Shown: positions 25,878 to 33,755, counted from the stretch's first letter. The stretch is 51,466 nt of DNA from an uncultured Prevotellaceae bacterium (GCA_902785945.1 CADAAR010000027.1:1-51466), one strand, 5' to 3'. The notes: generated from the letters alone by a model not told the origin. A program made the numbers and translations.

Positions 25878-27053
25878 TTAGTTCCCGTCAGGCTTTGTGA
25901 GGTTGCTGCCCGACGACATCTGCCATACGAATTGGTTGGGATCATCTGGCTGTGCGGGGTCGAAGTCCTGCCAGTCGGTCCGCAGACATTTGGCCAGGGG
26001 TGACTGTATCTGCTTCAGTCCCATCACCACCATCTTGGCTATTTCCCAAGCCCCGTAAGGATTAAAGTGCGTGTTGTCCGCCAGCGGTTTTTCCTGATTG
26101 GCAAACGTGTTGGCAGGGTAGTGCACCAGCGCCCGCTTCGAACCCTCCTCGCCAAGGGTCTCGTAGAACACGGTCGACATCTGCGTGAGGTCGATCACGG
26201 GCACCTGCTCTCTTTCGGCCACCGCCTTCATCGCAGCTGGGTAGTCACCGTGGGTGTTCTCGATATGGCCGTCCTTGAAGAACCGTCGGGCGGTGGGAGT
26301 ACAGAAAATAATGTGTCCGCCTGCTGCCCTCACACGGTCTACGAAGATCTTCAGGTTCCTCGAATACGAGTACCACGCCCCGTCGCCTGCCTTCTTTTCT
26401 TTTTCGTCGTTATGACCGAACTCCACAATCACATAGTCGTCTTTTTTCAATTGCGAGAGAATCTTATCCAGACGCAGCTGGGCGAGGAAGGTGGTACAGC
26501 TCAGACCACTCTCGGCGAAGTTGGCAATGGCCACCTGCGGTCCGAACCATCGGGTAATCATCTGTCCCCACGAAGCCCAGGGCTCGTCTTCCTGGTCCAC
26601 AACGGTTGAGTTGCCACAAAGAAATACGGTTGTTACGTCGGTAATAGGCTCTATATAAATGCGTTGCACAGCGGGTGCTGCACCACAGAACGAGAGGTTC
26701 AACGAGTCGTCCCAGTTCTTATAATCCACCTCTCTGGACTTCAGTTTTACCCGTGTGTCGCCACTGATCACCGGACTGTGCTTGTTTACGATAAACTGTA
26801 CCGTCTCGAACTTTCCTTTCTTCGTCTTGACTTCATTCATATAGTGTCGTCTCGACTCTGCGCGCACCACTGTTTGTCCGGCTTTTTTCTTGTTGCCGAG
26901 CGTCACTGTCACGCGGTAGTTGCCATCGGGAATGGCTACGGAGAAGTTAAAGGGTTGATTACTGGTTTTGTTCAGCACGGTGTCTGTCACCTGTGCGTTG
27001 CAGGTCATCGTCTGTGCGACGGCCAAGATTAGTCCTAAAAGCGTTTGTTTCAT
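25878..27053 (-). CDS. SGNH/GDSL esterase, rhamnogalacturonan acetylesterase-like (CE12)
   Basis: A 391-residue secreted protein. After a signal peptide (MKQTLLGLILAVAQTMTCNAQ) comes a beta-sandwich domain (about 25-135), then an SGNH hydrolase. Block I is LCGNSTVVDQ with the nucleophile Ser, block II Gly is in FAESGLSC, block III Asn is in VIVEFGHND, and the Asp/His pair is in LADNTHFNPYGAWEIA. Related CE12 enzymes remove acetyl groups from rhamnogalacturonan in pectin. The ATG at 27053 is preferred over the longer frame because it begins the signal peptide. It is divergent from the CE1-type esterase at 27188. Confidence 0.85.
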   Translation of the reverse strand: MKQTLLGLILAVAQTMTCNAQVTDTVLNKTSNQPFNFSVAIPDGNYRVTVTLGNKKKAGQTVVRAESRRHYMNEVKTKKGKFETVQFIVNKHSPVISGDTRVKLKSREVDYKNWDDSLNLSFCGAAPAVQRIYIEPITDVTTVFLCGNSTVVDQEDEPWASWGQMITRWFGPQVAIANFAESGLSCTTFLAQLRLDKILSQLKKDDYVIVEFGHNDEKEKKAGDGAWYSYSRNLKIFVDRVRAAGGHIIFCTPTARRFFKDGHIENTHGDYPAAMKAVAEREQVPVIDLTQMSTVFYETLGEEGSKRALVHYPANTFANQEKPLADNTHFNPYGAWEIAKMVVMGLKQIQSPLAKCLRTDWQDFDPAQPDDPNQFVWQMSSGSNLTKPDGN

Positions 27054-27074
27054 CGTTCGTTTTGTTTTCTGCTG

Positions 27075-27082
27075 CAAAATTA
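27075..27082 (-). promoter_or_regulatory. Probable -7 promoter element of the CE12-like gene
   Basis: TAATTTTG on the minus strand, 21 bases before the ATG at 27053; -33 not clear. Confidence 0.45.
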
Positions 27083-27125
27083 CAAATTTCTCCTTAAAAA
27101 ATGAACACAATTCGAAAATATTTCG

Positions 27126-27133
27126 TATATTTG
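27126..27133 (+). promoter_or_regulatory. Probable -7 promoter element of the CE1-like gene
   Basis: TATATTTG followed by C, the most common form of the -7 element here; 54 bases before the ATG. The -33 sequence is weak, which would fit an activated promoter. Confidence 0.5.
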
Positions 27134-27175
27134 CAGCATCAACTTATCATATAACTTATTATATAATATTACTAA

Positions 27176-28114
<939 letters not shown>

Positions 28115-28131
28115 TTATAAGTCGACGATAT

Positions 28132-28162
28132 TGAAACCCCGCCCGCCAGCGGGGTTTTTTTG
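28132..28162 (+). terminator. Rho-independent terminator of the CE1-like gene
   Basis: AACCCCGCCCGCCAGCGGGG followed by seven T residues; it begins 18 bases after the stop codon. Confidence 0.88.
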
Positions 28163-28211
28163 TGCCAAAAATTAAAAAATGTTATTTCTACACTTAATTT
28201 TATAGATTTTC

Positions 28212-28242
28212 TTGGCGGTTTCATAGATAATTCGTACTTTTG
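28212..28242 (+). promoter_or_regulatory. Promoter of the LruC-domain gene
   Basis: TTGG at 28212-28215 and TACTTTTG at 28235-28242, separated by 19 bases. The leader to the ATG is about 50 bases. Confidence 0.75.
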
Positions 28243-28299
28243 TGCCCGTAAACAAAATATTTTCAAACCATATCATTAATTTTTTAACATCTTTTCAAT

Positions 28300-29700
28300 A
28301 TGATGAAACTTAGGAATTTACTTGTGATTGGAGGTTTGGCCGTATTAGGTGCCGCTTTCACATCGTGTTCCAAGGAGGAGAACCTCTTTGAAAGTGAAGC
28401 TGCTTTAGAACAGCAGAAAGTTGAGTATGAAGCCAGCTTCGTAAAGAAGTATGGTGCTATCGATCCCAACCAGACATGGGATTTTTCTTCTATGCGAGCT
28501 ACTTATAGCCTGCCCTCTACTAGCAATGCTGCCAGAACGCGTACTGGTGAAGAAGCCGTTGAGGTGGCGCTTACTGGCGGTAGAAACGAGGACATGACCA
28601 TTGAGAAGAGCGTTATTGACCAGATTCGCGAAGAATTGAAGGCTGGTAAAAACAACACAGTGTTAGGTAGTCCCTTCTACATGGTTTCCCAAGAGAATTC
28701 TTTCACCATCGTTCCTGTCTACCAGGGTCAGGCTGGTTATTACTGGCAGTTGTATATGAATGTCGGAGGTGTAGAACAATTAATTTGGGAAAAGGGAGAT
28801 ATTGAGTACAAAACATCGGCTAATGGTAAATGGAACAAACTCGGTAAAAGCGCTAAGGTTCCTGACAATACGTTCGCGATAAAAACACCTAAATTCACTT
28901 ATACCGCTACCAAAGATGTTCCGATGTATTTCTTCCTGAAGGTGTGGACAAACGGTACTGGTAATGGCACCGCAAATTATAGACTGACTTCATTAGATCA
29001 AATGATGCTGGCTATGAATTGGCTTCAAAAGCCTGCAGGTGTTCCTGCCGACAATACCGCGACCATCATTGGATGTGAGGATGGTACTGATATGGATTAT
29101 GAGGACTTGGTGTTCATGATGTACGGCAAGCCAGCTCCCCCAGTGAACCATGTTGACGAGGTGGAAGTAAGTCAGGGCAAGCGTTACATGATGGAAGACC
29201 TGGGTGCAGATTACGACTTCGACTTCAACGATGTGGTTGTTGACGTGACAAACACTTATAAGAAGAAGGTTTACTATAAGTACAACGAAAATAATGCATT
29301 GGTATTCGATAGAGAAGAGGAGATTGCTGGTACTCGCAAGCAGGAGGCTATTGTCCGCGCTGCTGGTGGTACGCTCAACTTCACACTGACGATTGGTACT
29401 AAGACATGGACCAAGAGTCCTAAGTTCACCGTTACCGACATGCTGAATACTGGTGTGAACAATTCTGAGCTTAACTTTAATGGCGTGCTGGATAGATTCA
29501 CCATCGATGATAATTCTTGGATTCCTAGCGAGAACAACATCTCCGTTACCGTTGAGGGTCGTGGTCCTAACCAGGGCGTGAAGACCATCACCTTCCCGAG
29601 GAAGGGTTCTGCTCCTATGATCATCGCTGTTGATCCTACCAACGAGTGGATGAGAGAGCGTTCAAGCGTTCCTACAGACTGGTTCACAACAGAAGATTAA
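28300..29700 (+). CDS. LruC-domain lipoprotein
   Basis: A 466-residue protein. The signal peptide ends in AAFTSCSKEE, a lipobox with Cys near residue 24; the acidic residues right after it resemble the surface-export signal of Bacteroidetes lipoproteins. It has the family's YGAIDPNQTWDFSS motif near residue 50, and DMDYEDLVFMMYG and DYDFDFNDVVVDV, which look like calcium-binding Asp-rich loops of LruC (DUF4842) domains. Function is unknown; family members are cell-surface or fibre-associated. It lies alone, with a bidirectional terminator after it (29742-29773). Confidence 0.85.
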   Translation: MMKLRNLLVIGGLAVLGAAFTSCSKEENLFESEAALEQQKVEYEASFVKKYGAIDPNQTWDFSSMRATYSLPSTSNAARTRTGEEAVEVALTGGRNEDMTIEKSVIDQIREELKAGKNNTVLGSPFYMVSQENSFTIVPVYQGQAGYYWQLYMNVGGVEQLIWEKGDIEYKTSANGKWNKLGKSAKVPDNTFAIKTPKFTYTATKDVPMYFFLKVWTNGTGNGTANYRLTSLDQMMLAMNWLQKPAGVPADNTATIIGCEDGTDMDYEDLVFMMYGKPAPPVNHVDEVEVSQGKRYMMEDLGADYDFDFNDVVVDVTNTYKKKVYYKYNENNALVFDREEEIAGTRKQEAIVRAAGGTLNFTLTIGTKTWTKSPKFTVTDMLNTGVNNSELNFNGVLDRFTIDDNSWIPSENNISVTVEGRGPNQGVKTITFPRKGSAPMIIAVDPTNEWMRERSSVPTDWFTTED

Positions 29701-29710
29701 AATAACCCGC

Positions 29711-29723
29711 GGGGACAGGTCCC
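29711..29723. repeat. Short REP-like palindrome GGGGACAGGTCCC
   Basis: GGGAC and GTCCC form a short stem. It shares GGGGACAGG with the hairpin repeats at 528 and 51375. Confidence 0.55.
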
Positions 29724-29741
29724 GTGAGCCGTAGACATAAC

Positions 29742-29773
29742 AAAAGCTGGCTTCCAATCGGAAGCCAGCTTTT
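29742..29773. terminator. Bidirectional terminator
   Basis: AAAAGCTGGCTTCC pairs exactly with GGAAGCCAGCTTTT around a 4-base loop. It serves the LruC gene (plus) and the smalltalk gene (minus). Confidence 0.9.
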
Positions 29774-29783
29774 CATTTCACTA

Positions 29784-29808
29784 TTCACTGTTAACTATTC
29801 ACTGTCCG
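29784..29808 (-). repeat. Heptamer repeat at the smalltalk stop codon
   Basis: On the minus strand the array CAGTGAATAGTTAACAGTGA continues to AATAGTGAA. Its first TGA is the smalltalk stop codon, so the array replaces the end of the gene seen in the other copy. Confidence 0.7.
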
Positions 29809-29912
29809 AAGGGTCCCAGGCCCATGCAGCTCGTGGTCGTAATGGCCGTCAGGAAGGCTGTGAGTGCGGCTACTATCACCTTCACCGCAATCTCAATGAT
29901 TTTCTTCTTCAT
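29799..29912 (-). CDS. Smalltalk-type small protein (copy 2, intact)
   Basis: A 37-residue protein: MKKKIIEIAVKVIVAALTAF, then LTAITTTSC and MGLGPFGQ. It is short, basic at the start and hydrophobic afterwards, with a Cys near the end. NCBI annotates such proteins near HU-HIG genes and peptidoglycan amidases in Bacteroidales as 'smalltalk protein'; function unknown. It starts 3 bases after the stop of the HU-HIG gene. The related copy at 618-708 has lost its start. The TTSC could be a lipobox, giving a tiny lipoprotein; that is inference. Confidence 0.75.
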   Translation of the reverse strand: MKKKIIEIAVKVIVAALTAFLTAITTTSCMGLGPFGQ

Positions 29913-29915
29913 ACG

Positions 29916-30770
29916 CTATTCCGTTTGAATGTTAGTTGGCGTCGGAGTGACACATGGGGACTGGCACCAATGATAGCATCTTTGATCTATCAGTGCCTCT
30001 CCGGTGTTGATGATCAGCGTACTTGCCTGACCGGGCATAGCGAAGCTACCGGAGTAGACACCATTGTCTTCGGTGAGCTCAATCTCCGAGCCATTCACGG
30101 TTGCGGTAGGAACTTGTCCCTCAGCAGGCGTGATGCTGATCTCCACCTCATCGTCCTCGTTCAGACTGGCGCCTGAGGTCACAGCATTACCATCCTTGGT
30201 GACGGTTGCCGAACCAACGCCCGTCCTAGAGATCGTCAGCGCATAACCCTGTGCGCCCTGCTGGCTCTGACCGCCCTGCTCACTCTGACTGCCCTGCTGG
30301 CTCTGGCTGCCCTGTTGACCCTGTTCGCTCTCACTGTTGGTGTTCTCGTTGTCGTTGTCCTCTACGGTACCAGCGTCAGCCGAGGTTACACGCTTCACAA
30401 CATCGCCGTTGCGGTCGTAGCAGGTAATCTGAATCGAGGTGTTGGCCAGCTCGTCCTTCAGGTCCTGAGTAGGGGTGAAGATAATGCGGCGGGTCGAAAT
30501 CAGCGAGGTCTTCACATCCTCTACCTTTGCCACACTCTTGGCGCGCAGTCCCTCGGTCGCCCAAGCCTTAATCACTTCACCGGCTGCGTCCCAGCAAGCC
30601 TTCATCACACCCTGGCTCACGCCGCTGCGCAGAGCTGCCTCGCGAATCACCTTCGCCTGGTTCAGCGCGATGTACAAATCGGGTTGCATCACATAGCGCC
30701 ACACACCAGGATCATTCTCATCTTTCGTGAACTTAATGTTACGTTCAACTGCTTTTACTTTCAATGCCAT
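29916..30770 (-). CDS. HU-HIG family protein (copy 2) with repeat-encoded C-terminal tail
   Basis: A 284-residue protein. Residues 1-120 are an HU-like DNA-binding domain with HIG features (MALKVKAVERNIKF start). A Gln/Ser/Gly linker of hexapeptide repeats (QQGSQS, EQGGQS, QQGAQG) follows, then the Ig-like C-terminal domain also seen at bases 190-450. The protein does not stop where copy 1 does: a deletion joining the domain end to a half hairpin repeat makes it read through the repeat, adding ALIDQRCYHWCQ and further residues, and it stops 3 bases before the smalltalk ATG. The ATG at 30770 is chosen by the family start; the frame is open 13 codons further up. A consensus promoter with a long leader of about 125 bases precedes it. 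Confidence 0.82.
   Translation of the reverse strand: MALKVKAVERNIKFTKDENDPGVWRYVMQPDLYIALNQAKVIREAALRSGVSQGVMKACWDAAGEVIKAWATEGLRAKSVAKVEDVKTSLISTRRIIFTPTQDLKDELANTSIQITCYDRNGDVVKRVTSADAGTVEDNDNENTNSESEQGQQGSQSQQGSQSEQGGQSQQGAQGYALTISRTGVGSATVTKDGNAVTSGASLNEDDEVEISITPAEGQVPTATVNGSEIELTEDNGVYSGSFAMPGQASTLIINTGEALIDQRCYHWCQSPCVTPTPTNIQTE
29953..29997. repeat. REP/BIME-like hairpin repeat, copy 2 (one arm missing)
   Basis: Identical to the right arm and central part of copies 1 and 3 (CATGGGGACTGGCACC through TCAGTGCC) but lacking the GGGGACAGGCAC arm. It is read as coding sequence at the end of the HU-HIG gene. Confidence 0.85.
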
Positions 30771-30901
30771 AATTCTAAAAATTTTTACTTTGTCGCCGAA
30801 TGACTCCATTTTTGGCTTTGCCTAGGAAACAGGTGCCTCGCGCGCAGACAATTTTTGTTGCTCAGGCAGGCCGCAAATTTCGTATTTTTTCTTTGACAAT
30901 G

Positions 30902-30932
30902 CAAAGTTACAAAAATTTCAAAGCACTTCCAA
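30902..30932 (-). promoter_or_regulatory. Promoter of HU-HIG copy 2
   Basis: TTGG, 19 bases, TAACTTTG on the minus strand. It implies an untranslated leader of about 125 bases before 30770, much longer than for other genes here. Confidence 0.78.
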
Positions 30933-30989
30933 ATTATTCTTCAAAAAAAGCACGCAAAAAAGCACGCGTCCTTTTTCCGGTATTCAGAT

Positions 30990-31160
30990 GCGCACAGCGC
31001 ACAGAGCACAGTTTTCTCATGAGTACCATCATATTAGGGAACAGAAAAATTACTATATATATAATATATATATTATATATATAGTAATATATATTTGTAT
31101 TCTCTTTCTTATTCTTATATTCCTCCTCTCCTAAAAAACTGTGCTCTGTGCGCTGTGCGC
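30990..31160. mobile_element. 171-base element with perfect 26-base terminal inverted repeats and central 40-base palindrome
   Basis: GCGCACAGCGCACAGAGCAC plus AGTTTT (30990-31015) is exactly complementary to 31135-31160. In the middle, 31049-31088 is a perfect 40-base AT palindrome (ATTACTATATATATAAT arms). There is no open reading frame. The layout suggests a non-autonomous element (MITE-like) or a cruciform/transcription barrier between the toxin-antitoxin pair and the HU-HIG gene. I see no clear target-site duplication. Confidence 0.65.
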
Positions 31161-31169
31161 TTTGTTGAG

Positions 31170-31481
31170 TCAGCAAAGGGCAACCCTTCCGAGTTTATCA
31201 ATGTCTAATTTTACACTGATATTCATGGCTTTGAATAGTTTGAGCACCGTTGCAAAAGTCAGGTTCTTACCATTCTCAATACGAGAAATTTGTGCCTTTT
31301 GAACACCAACCATCCGGCCAAGTTCTTCCTGGGTGAGATTCTGCAGCTTACGTGTCTGACGGATGGCAGCACCTATAGCATACAGCCTGAGTTCTTCTTC
31401 GTAGTCGTCACGCTTCTGAGTTCCTACCTCGCCAATGAGTTGATCCTTGGTCTCTTCGAGTGTTATAAAATCCTTATCCAT
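31170..31481 (-). CDS. higA: HigA-type antitoxin (XRE helix-turn-helix)
   Basis: A 103-residue protein. The C-terminal half is an XRE/Cro helix-turn-helix: IRQTRKLQNLTQEELGRMVG followed by VQKAQISRIENGKN. It would neutralise the toxin and repress the pair. The ATG at 31481 overlaps the toxin stop by 8 bases (ATGGATAA), the usual toxin-first order of HigBA pairs. The longer upstream frame is only the overlap with the toxin gene. Confidence 0.88.
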   Translation of the reverse strand: MDKDFITLEETKDQLIGEVGTQKRDDYEEELRLYAIGAAIRQTRKLQNLTQEELGRMVGVQKAQISRIENGKNLTFATVLKLFKAMNISVKLDIDKLGRVALC

Positions 31482-31842
31482 TATTATCGTTATTATTTTG
31501 TTTACTATTAAAATATTGTTCTCTGATAGAAAGAGCCTTGTTGATCTCTTTCTGCGGCGTTTTCTGGGTCTTCTTGATAAAGCCATGAGTGGCAATGACT
31601 AAGGTGTCGATGGGTTCTCCCTTATCCCAAAATGCCAGCACGCGATATCGTTGCTTGTTATAATATGTACGGAATTCCCAGATGTCTGTATCCGCCAGTT
31701 TCTTAAACACCTCAGGATCGAGCAGCAGGCTCGCCCTGTCGAATGTTTGCAGAATTTTGTTTCTTGTCTTTTCGTCTAAACTTTTAAGGAAGTCGAGTGC
31801 ATCTTTGTACAACACGACCTTGAACTTTTGTTGTAGTTCCAT
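31474..31842 (-). CDS. higB: HigB-type toxin (Gp49-like, RelE/ParE superfamily)
   Basis: A 122-residue protein with the Gp49/RelE pattern: FLKSLDEKTRNKILQTFDRA, DIWEFRTYYNKQRYRVLAFW and VIATHGFIKKTQKTP, the last being the hallmark of phage-derived Gp49-like toxins. Such toxins cleave mRNA at the ribosome. The ATG at 31842 is chosen because the -7 element at 31864-31871 leaves a leader of about 20 bases; a longer frame would begin inside the promoter. Confidence 0.88.
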   Translation of the reverse strand: MELQQKFKVVLYKDALDFLKSLDEKTRNKILQTFDRASLLLDPEVFKKLADTDIWEFRTYYNKQRYRVLAFWDKGEPIDTLVIATHGFIKKTQKTPQKEINKALSIREQYFNSKQNNNDNNG

Positions 31843-31863
31843 GTTTTCGTCGATTTGACGGTG

Positions 31864-31871
31864 CAAAAATA
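31864..31871 (-). promoter_or_regulatory. Probable promoter (-7) of higBA
   Basis: TATTTTTG on the minus strand; the -33 site (TTCC) at the expected distance of 19 bases is weak. Confidence 0.5.
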
Positions 31872-31920
31872 CGGATAAGTTTCGGAATATGGAAACTTTT
31901 AAGCGATTTTTTACTCCAAA

Positions 31921-31977
31921 TTAATAAATAATGATTATTTCTCTCGATTTAAAACACTTACTTTTTTCTTTCTTCAT
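31921..31977 (-). CDS. Possible 18-residue small protein upstream of higB
   Basis: MKKEKSKCFKSREIIIIY followed by TAA, about 35 bases downstream of a consensus promoter at 32016-32046. No homologue recognised. It may instead be only the leader of a longer higBA transcript. Confidence 0.25.
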   Translation of the reverse strand: MKKEKSKCFKSREIIIIY

Positions 31978-32015
31978 ACGAATTGGGTTTAAGTTTAACA
32001 TAAAATTATCGCTTG

Positions 32016-32046
32016 CAAAGATAGTCATTTTGGCTTATATAACAAA
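32016..32046 (-). promoter_or_regulatory. Consensus promoter upstream of higBA, minus strand
   Basis: TTTG, 19 bases, TATCTTTG. It is about 175 bases before the toxin ATG and could drive a second transcript through the small frame at 31921-31977. Confidence 0.65.
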
Positions 32047-32073
32047 ACTTTTCATAGTTTTTCTCATATTTTC

Positions 32074-32104
32074 TTGCAATTTTTGAGTTTTTTCCCTATA
32101 TTTG
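32074..32104 (+). promoter_or_regulatory. Consensus promoter of the structured RNA region
   Basis: TTGC at 32074-32077, 19 bases, TATATTTG at 32097-32104. No plausible protein-coding frame follows on this strand. Confidence 0.7.
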
Positions 32105-32109
32105 CAAAC

Positions 32110-32386
32110 GTAATATATGGTCTAACCCTCAAAACAGAATCGCGTATGGTAACATAGCAACAACATAAGGACATAAGATGCGCTCGACCTCTGGTCGCTT
32201 TGCTCGCAAAGAACGTCCACTTTTGATTCTTGTTTCGGAAATTCGCCAAAATTTCAAAATCATCAAGAACTGAAGTAGATGGTTCGCGCCGTTCGGCGTG
32301 GGCTTTTACTCGTTTAAGATGATTAGGTGTTTGGCGATACCTCCGAAACGTAAGCGAAGTAATCGCACAGAAGGGACAGTCCCTTT
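32110..32386 (+). ncRNA. Candidate structured non-coding RNA
   Basis: About 275 bases follow the promoter at 32074-32104 with no open frame on the same strand. Visible pairing: CGACC/GGTCG and CTTTG/GCAAAG hairpins near 32195-32220; CGCC/GGCG hairpin near 32287-32300; a long-range stem TTTCGG...CGCCAAA (32233-32250) with TTTGGCG...CCGAAA (32330-32348), and AATCATC with GATGATT nested inside it. It ends in AAGGGACAGTCCCTTTTGTG, a hairpin with a short T run that could terminate it and that also belongs to the REP family. The minus-strand frame over it (111 codons) I take as a shadow. Confidence 0.42.
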
Positions 32387-32511
32387 TGTGATACTGCAAT
32401 TATCAGAATTGCCGCTATAATAAATAGGGGTACGTAACTTTCCAGGTCATTGGTAATGAATTGTTCGAATCCTTGAGAGATTCCTTTTCCAATTGTTTGA
32501 AAGAAATCCAT
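32323..32511 (-). CDS. Small membrane protein of 62 residues
   Basis: MDFFQTIGKGISQGFEQFIT begins an amphipathic stretch, followed by the hydrophobic segment PLFIIAAILIIAVS (about residues 28-41). The C-terminal part from about residue 42 (QKGLSLLCDYFAYV...) is encoded by the AAGGGACAGTCCCTT palindrome and the end of the RNA region on the other strand, so the original end of the protein has probably been replaced. A full consensus promoter precedes it with a leader of about 40 bases. Size and layout recall holin- or smalltalk-like small proteins, but I do not recognise it. Confidence 0.55.
   Translation of the reverse strand: MDFFQTIGKGISQGFEQFITNDLESYVPLFIIAAILIIAVSQKGLSLLCDYFAYVSEVSPNT
32371..32385. 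repeat. REP-like palindrome AAGGGACAGTCCCTT
   Basis: Perfect stem of seven bases around one unpaired A, extended by CACA and TGTG. It lies within the small membrane protein gene and at the end of the candidate RNA. Confidence 0.65.
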
Positions 32512-32554
32512 ATTGGGTTTTGTCGTTTAATTAGGATTGATAGAAATCTTGTGG

Positions 32555-32585
32555 CAAAGGTAGGTACATTTTTCTAAACATCCAA
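32555..32585 (-). promoter_or_regulatory. Promoter of the 62-residue membrane protein
   Basis: TTGG, 19 bases, TACCTTTG on the minus strand; back-to-back with the promoter at 32602-32632. Confidence 0.75.
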
Positions 32586-32601
32586 ATAATTCTAGGAAAA
32601 C

Positions 32602-32632
32602 TTGGTGGTTTCAGAAAAAATGTATATCTTTG
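32602..32632 (+). promoter_or_regulatory. Promoter of the two small secreted protein genes
   Basis: TTGG at 32602-32605, 19 bases, TATCTTTG at 32625-32632. Confidence 0.75.
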
Positions 32633-32689
32633 CAAACAATAAAATCGGAGCTAAAACATCTTACTCTTATGACAAAGAAACTGTTTTTG

Positions 32690-33085
32690 ATGAAGAAATT
32701 GTATCTAACGATCCTTATGCTGGCAATGCTTTTTCTGCCAATACAGATGCGAGCAGAAGGAGTAGCAATCAAGGTGGAGTTCAGTGGCACATCAATGACC
32801 ATTGAGCTGAGTCAGCAACCAAAGATTGTTTCCGAGGATGGGAAGCTTGTGATAAAGACAAACTCAATGTCTGTAGCCCTTACCCTTCCTTGCAAGGTAA
32901 CTCCCATCGGCGGCTCGAATACAGCCATTGACAAGGTTGTTATCCGAAACAACGATGATAATGCGCCCATCAATGTGTATTCGTTGGATGGGAAGAAGGT
33001 TGGCACTTTAAAGGACAAAAATGAGGTGCTATCCCTAGAGAGAGGTGTTTATATTATTAATGGTAAGAAGATTTTCATTAAGTGA
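32690..33085 (+). CDS. Small secreted protein with T9SS-like C-terminal domain
   Basis: About 131 residues. The signal peptide MKKLYLTILMLAMLFLPIQM precedes a small beta-rich region. The last 40 residues (INVYSLDGKKVGTLKDK...GVYIINGKKIFIK) look like the type A sorting domain used by the type IX secretion system. An ATG seven codons upstream (32669) is also possible; starts further up would lie inside the promoter. It is 8 bases before the next gene and probably co-transcribed with it. Confidence 0.65.
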   Translation: MKKLYLTILMLAMLFLPIQMRAEGVAIKVEFSGTSMTIELSQQPKIVSEDGKLVIKTNSMSVALTLPCKVTPIGGSNTAIDKVVIRNNDDNAPINVYSLDGKKVGTLKDKNEVLSLERGVYIINGKKIFIK

Positions 33086-33093
33086 TAAGCGTT

Positions 33094-33711
33094 ATGAAAA
33101 GAGTTATATTATTATTTGCGGCAGTGCTGTTAGCAACAGTTGGATGGTCGCAGACCGTTACATTAAAGTTCAAGAACGGCACAACTCAACAATTTAATAT
33201 GAGTGATCTGGTATCTATTGATTTTACACAAGGTGATAACAATAATGGAAACGATCCGATGAGCGGCGACTATATCCAAATTGTTTTCAAAGGTAAAACA
33301 TATACTGACGCTACACCTTATTACGCCCAAATCTTGCCTGTTGGTGTTGACAGCCAGAATAGGAAATTAACTTTTACCTACGATATTATCCCCCATTTTG
33401 AGGAATTGGGTTTTTGTTTTATGATCGGTTTAGTTCACTTTACACACGAAAGCGACCTGCTGGCCTGTAGCACAGGTACCTACGGTTGTGCCAGAGATGT
33501 TATGGCTGATGATTTCTATCGTAATTTAACGCTGACCACTCTATTGGATATAGACTATGATGAATATAACTGGGTAGGTGGAACTCACGAGGTGAAGTCA
33601 ATTCAAAAGGTGAATGGGAAAATCCAGATTGAAGGGAGTTTTACGTCAAACTTTGAACTTAAAGGCGACAGTCAATTTATTAGTGGTAGTTACAGAATGA
33701 CTATTCCATAA
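33094..33711 (+). CDS. Small secreted protein of unknown function
   Basis: A 205-residue protein with signal peptide (MKRVILLFAAVLLATVGWSQ). The first part of the mature protein, VTLKFKNGTTQQFNMSDLVS followed by IDFTQ, is a motif common at the start of Bacteroidales secreted proteins (a mini-domain with KDG-x-SDI-x-SI pattern). The rest is beta-rich with no family recognised. It contains two Cys in LLACSTGTYGCARD. The ATG at 33094 is chosen for the signal peptide. It is the second gene after the promoter at 32602. Confidence 0.68.
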   Translation: MKRVILLFAAVLLATVGWSQTVTLKFKNGTTQQFNMSDLVSIDFTQGDNNNGNDPMSGDYIQIVFKGKTYTDATPYYAQILPVGVDSQNRKLTFTYDIIPHFEELGFCFMIGLVHFTHESDLLACSTGTYGCARDVMADDFYRNLTLTTLLDIDYDEYNWVGGTHEVKSIQKVNGKIQIEGSFTSNFELKGDSQFISGSYRMTIP

Positions 33712-33730
33712 AAACAAAGACTCCGCAATA

Positions 33731-33755
33731 ACTCACTCGGGGTCCCCCTGTGAGT
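33731..33755. repeat. Palindrome ACTCAC..GGGGTCCCC..GTGAGT
   Basis: 25 bases that pair almost completely (ACTCAC/GTGAGT and GGGG/CCCC). It lies between two convergent genes and may act as terminator; it has the GGGGTCCCC core but not the GGGGACAG sequence of the other repeats. Confidence 0.6.

Noticed and set aside
29724-30176. 150-codon plus-strand frame
   Set aside because: It lies over the terminator, smalltalk and HU-HIG genes of the other strand; no promoter or family character.
30825-30837. GGAAACAGGTGCC as another REP copy in the HU-HIG leader
   Set aside because: It resembles GGGGACAGGCACC but has several mismatches and no second arm; left out of the repeat list.
32064-32399. 111-codon minus-strand frame (with SKATRGRAHLMSLCCC) as a protein
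   Set aside because: It covers the region where the plus strand has a consensus promoter, nested stems and a terminator-like end; the composition is unlike a protein and no promoter or start fits it.
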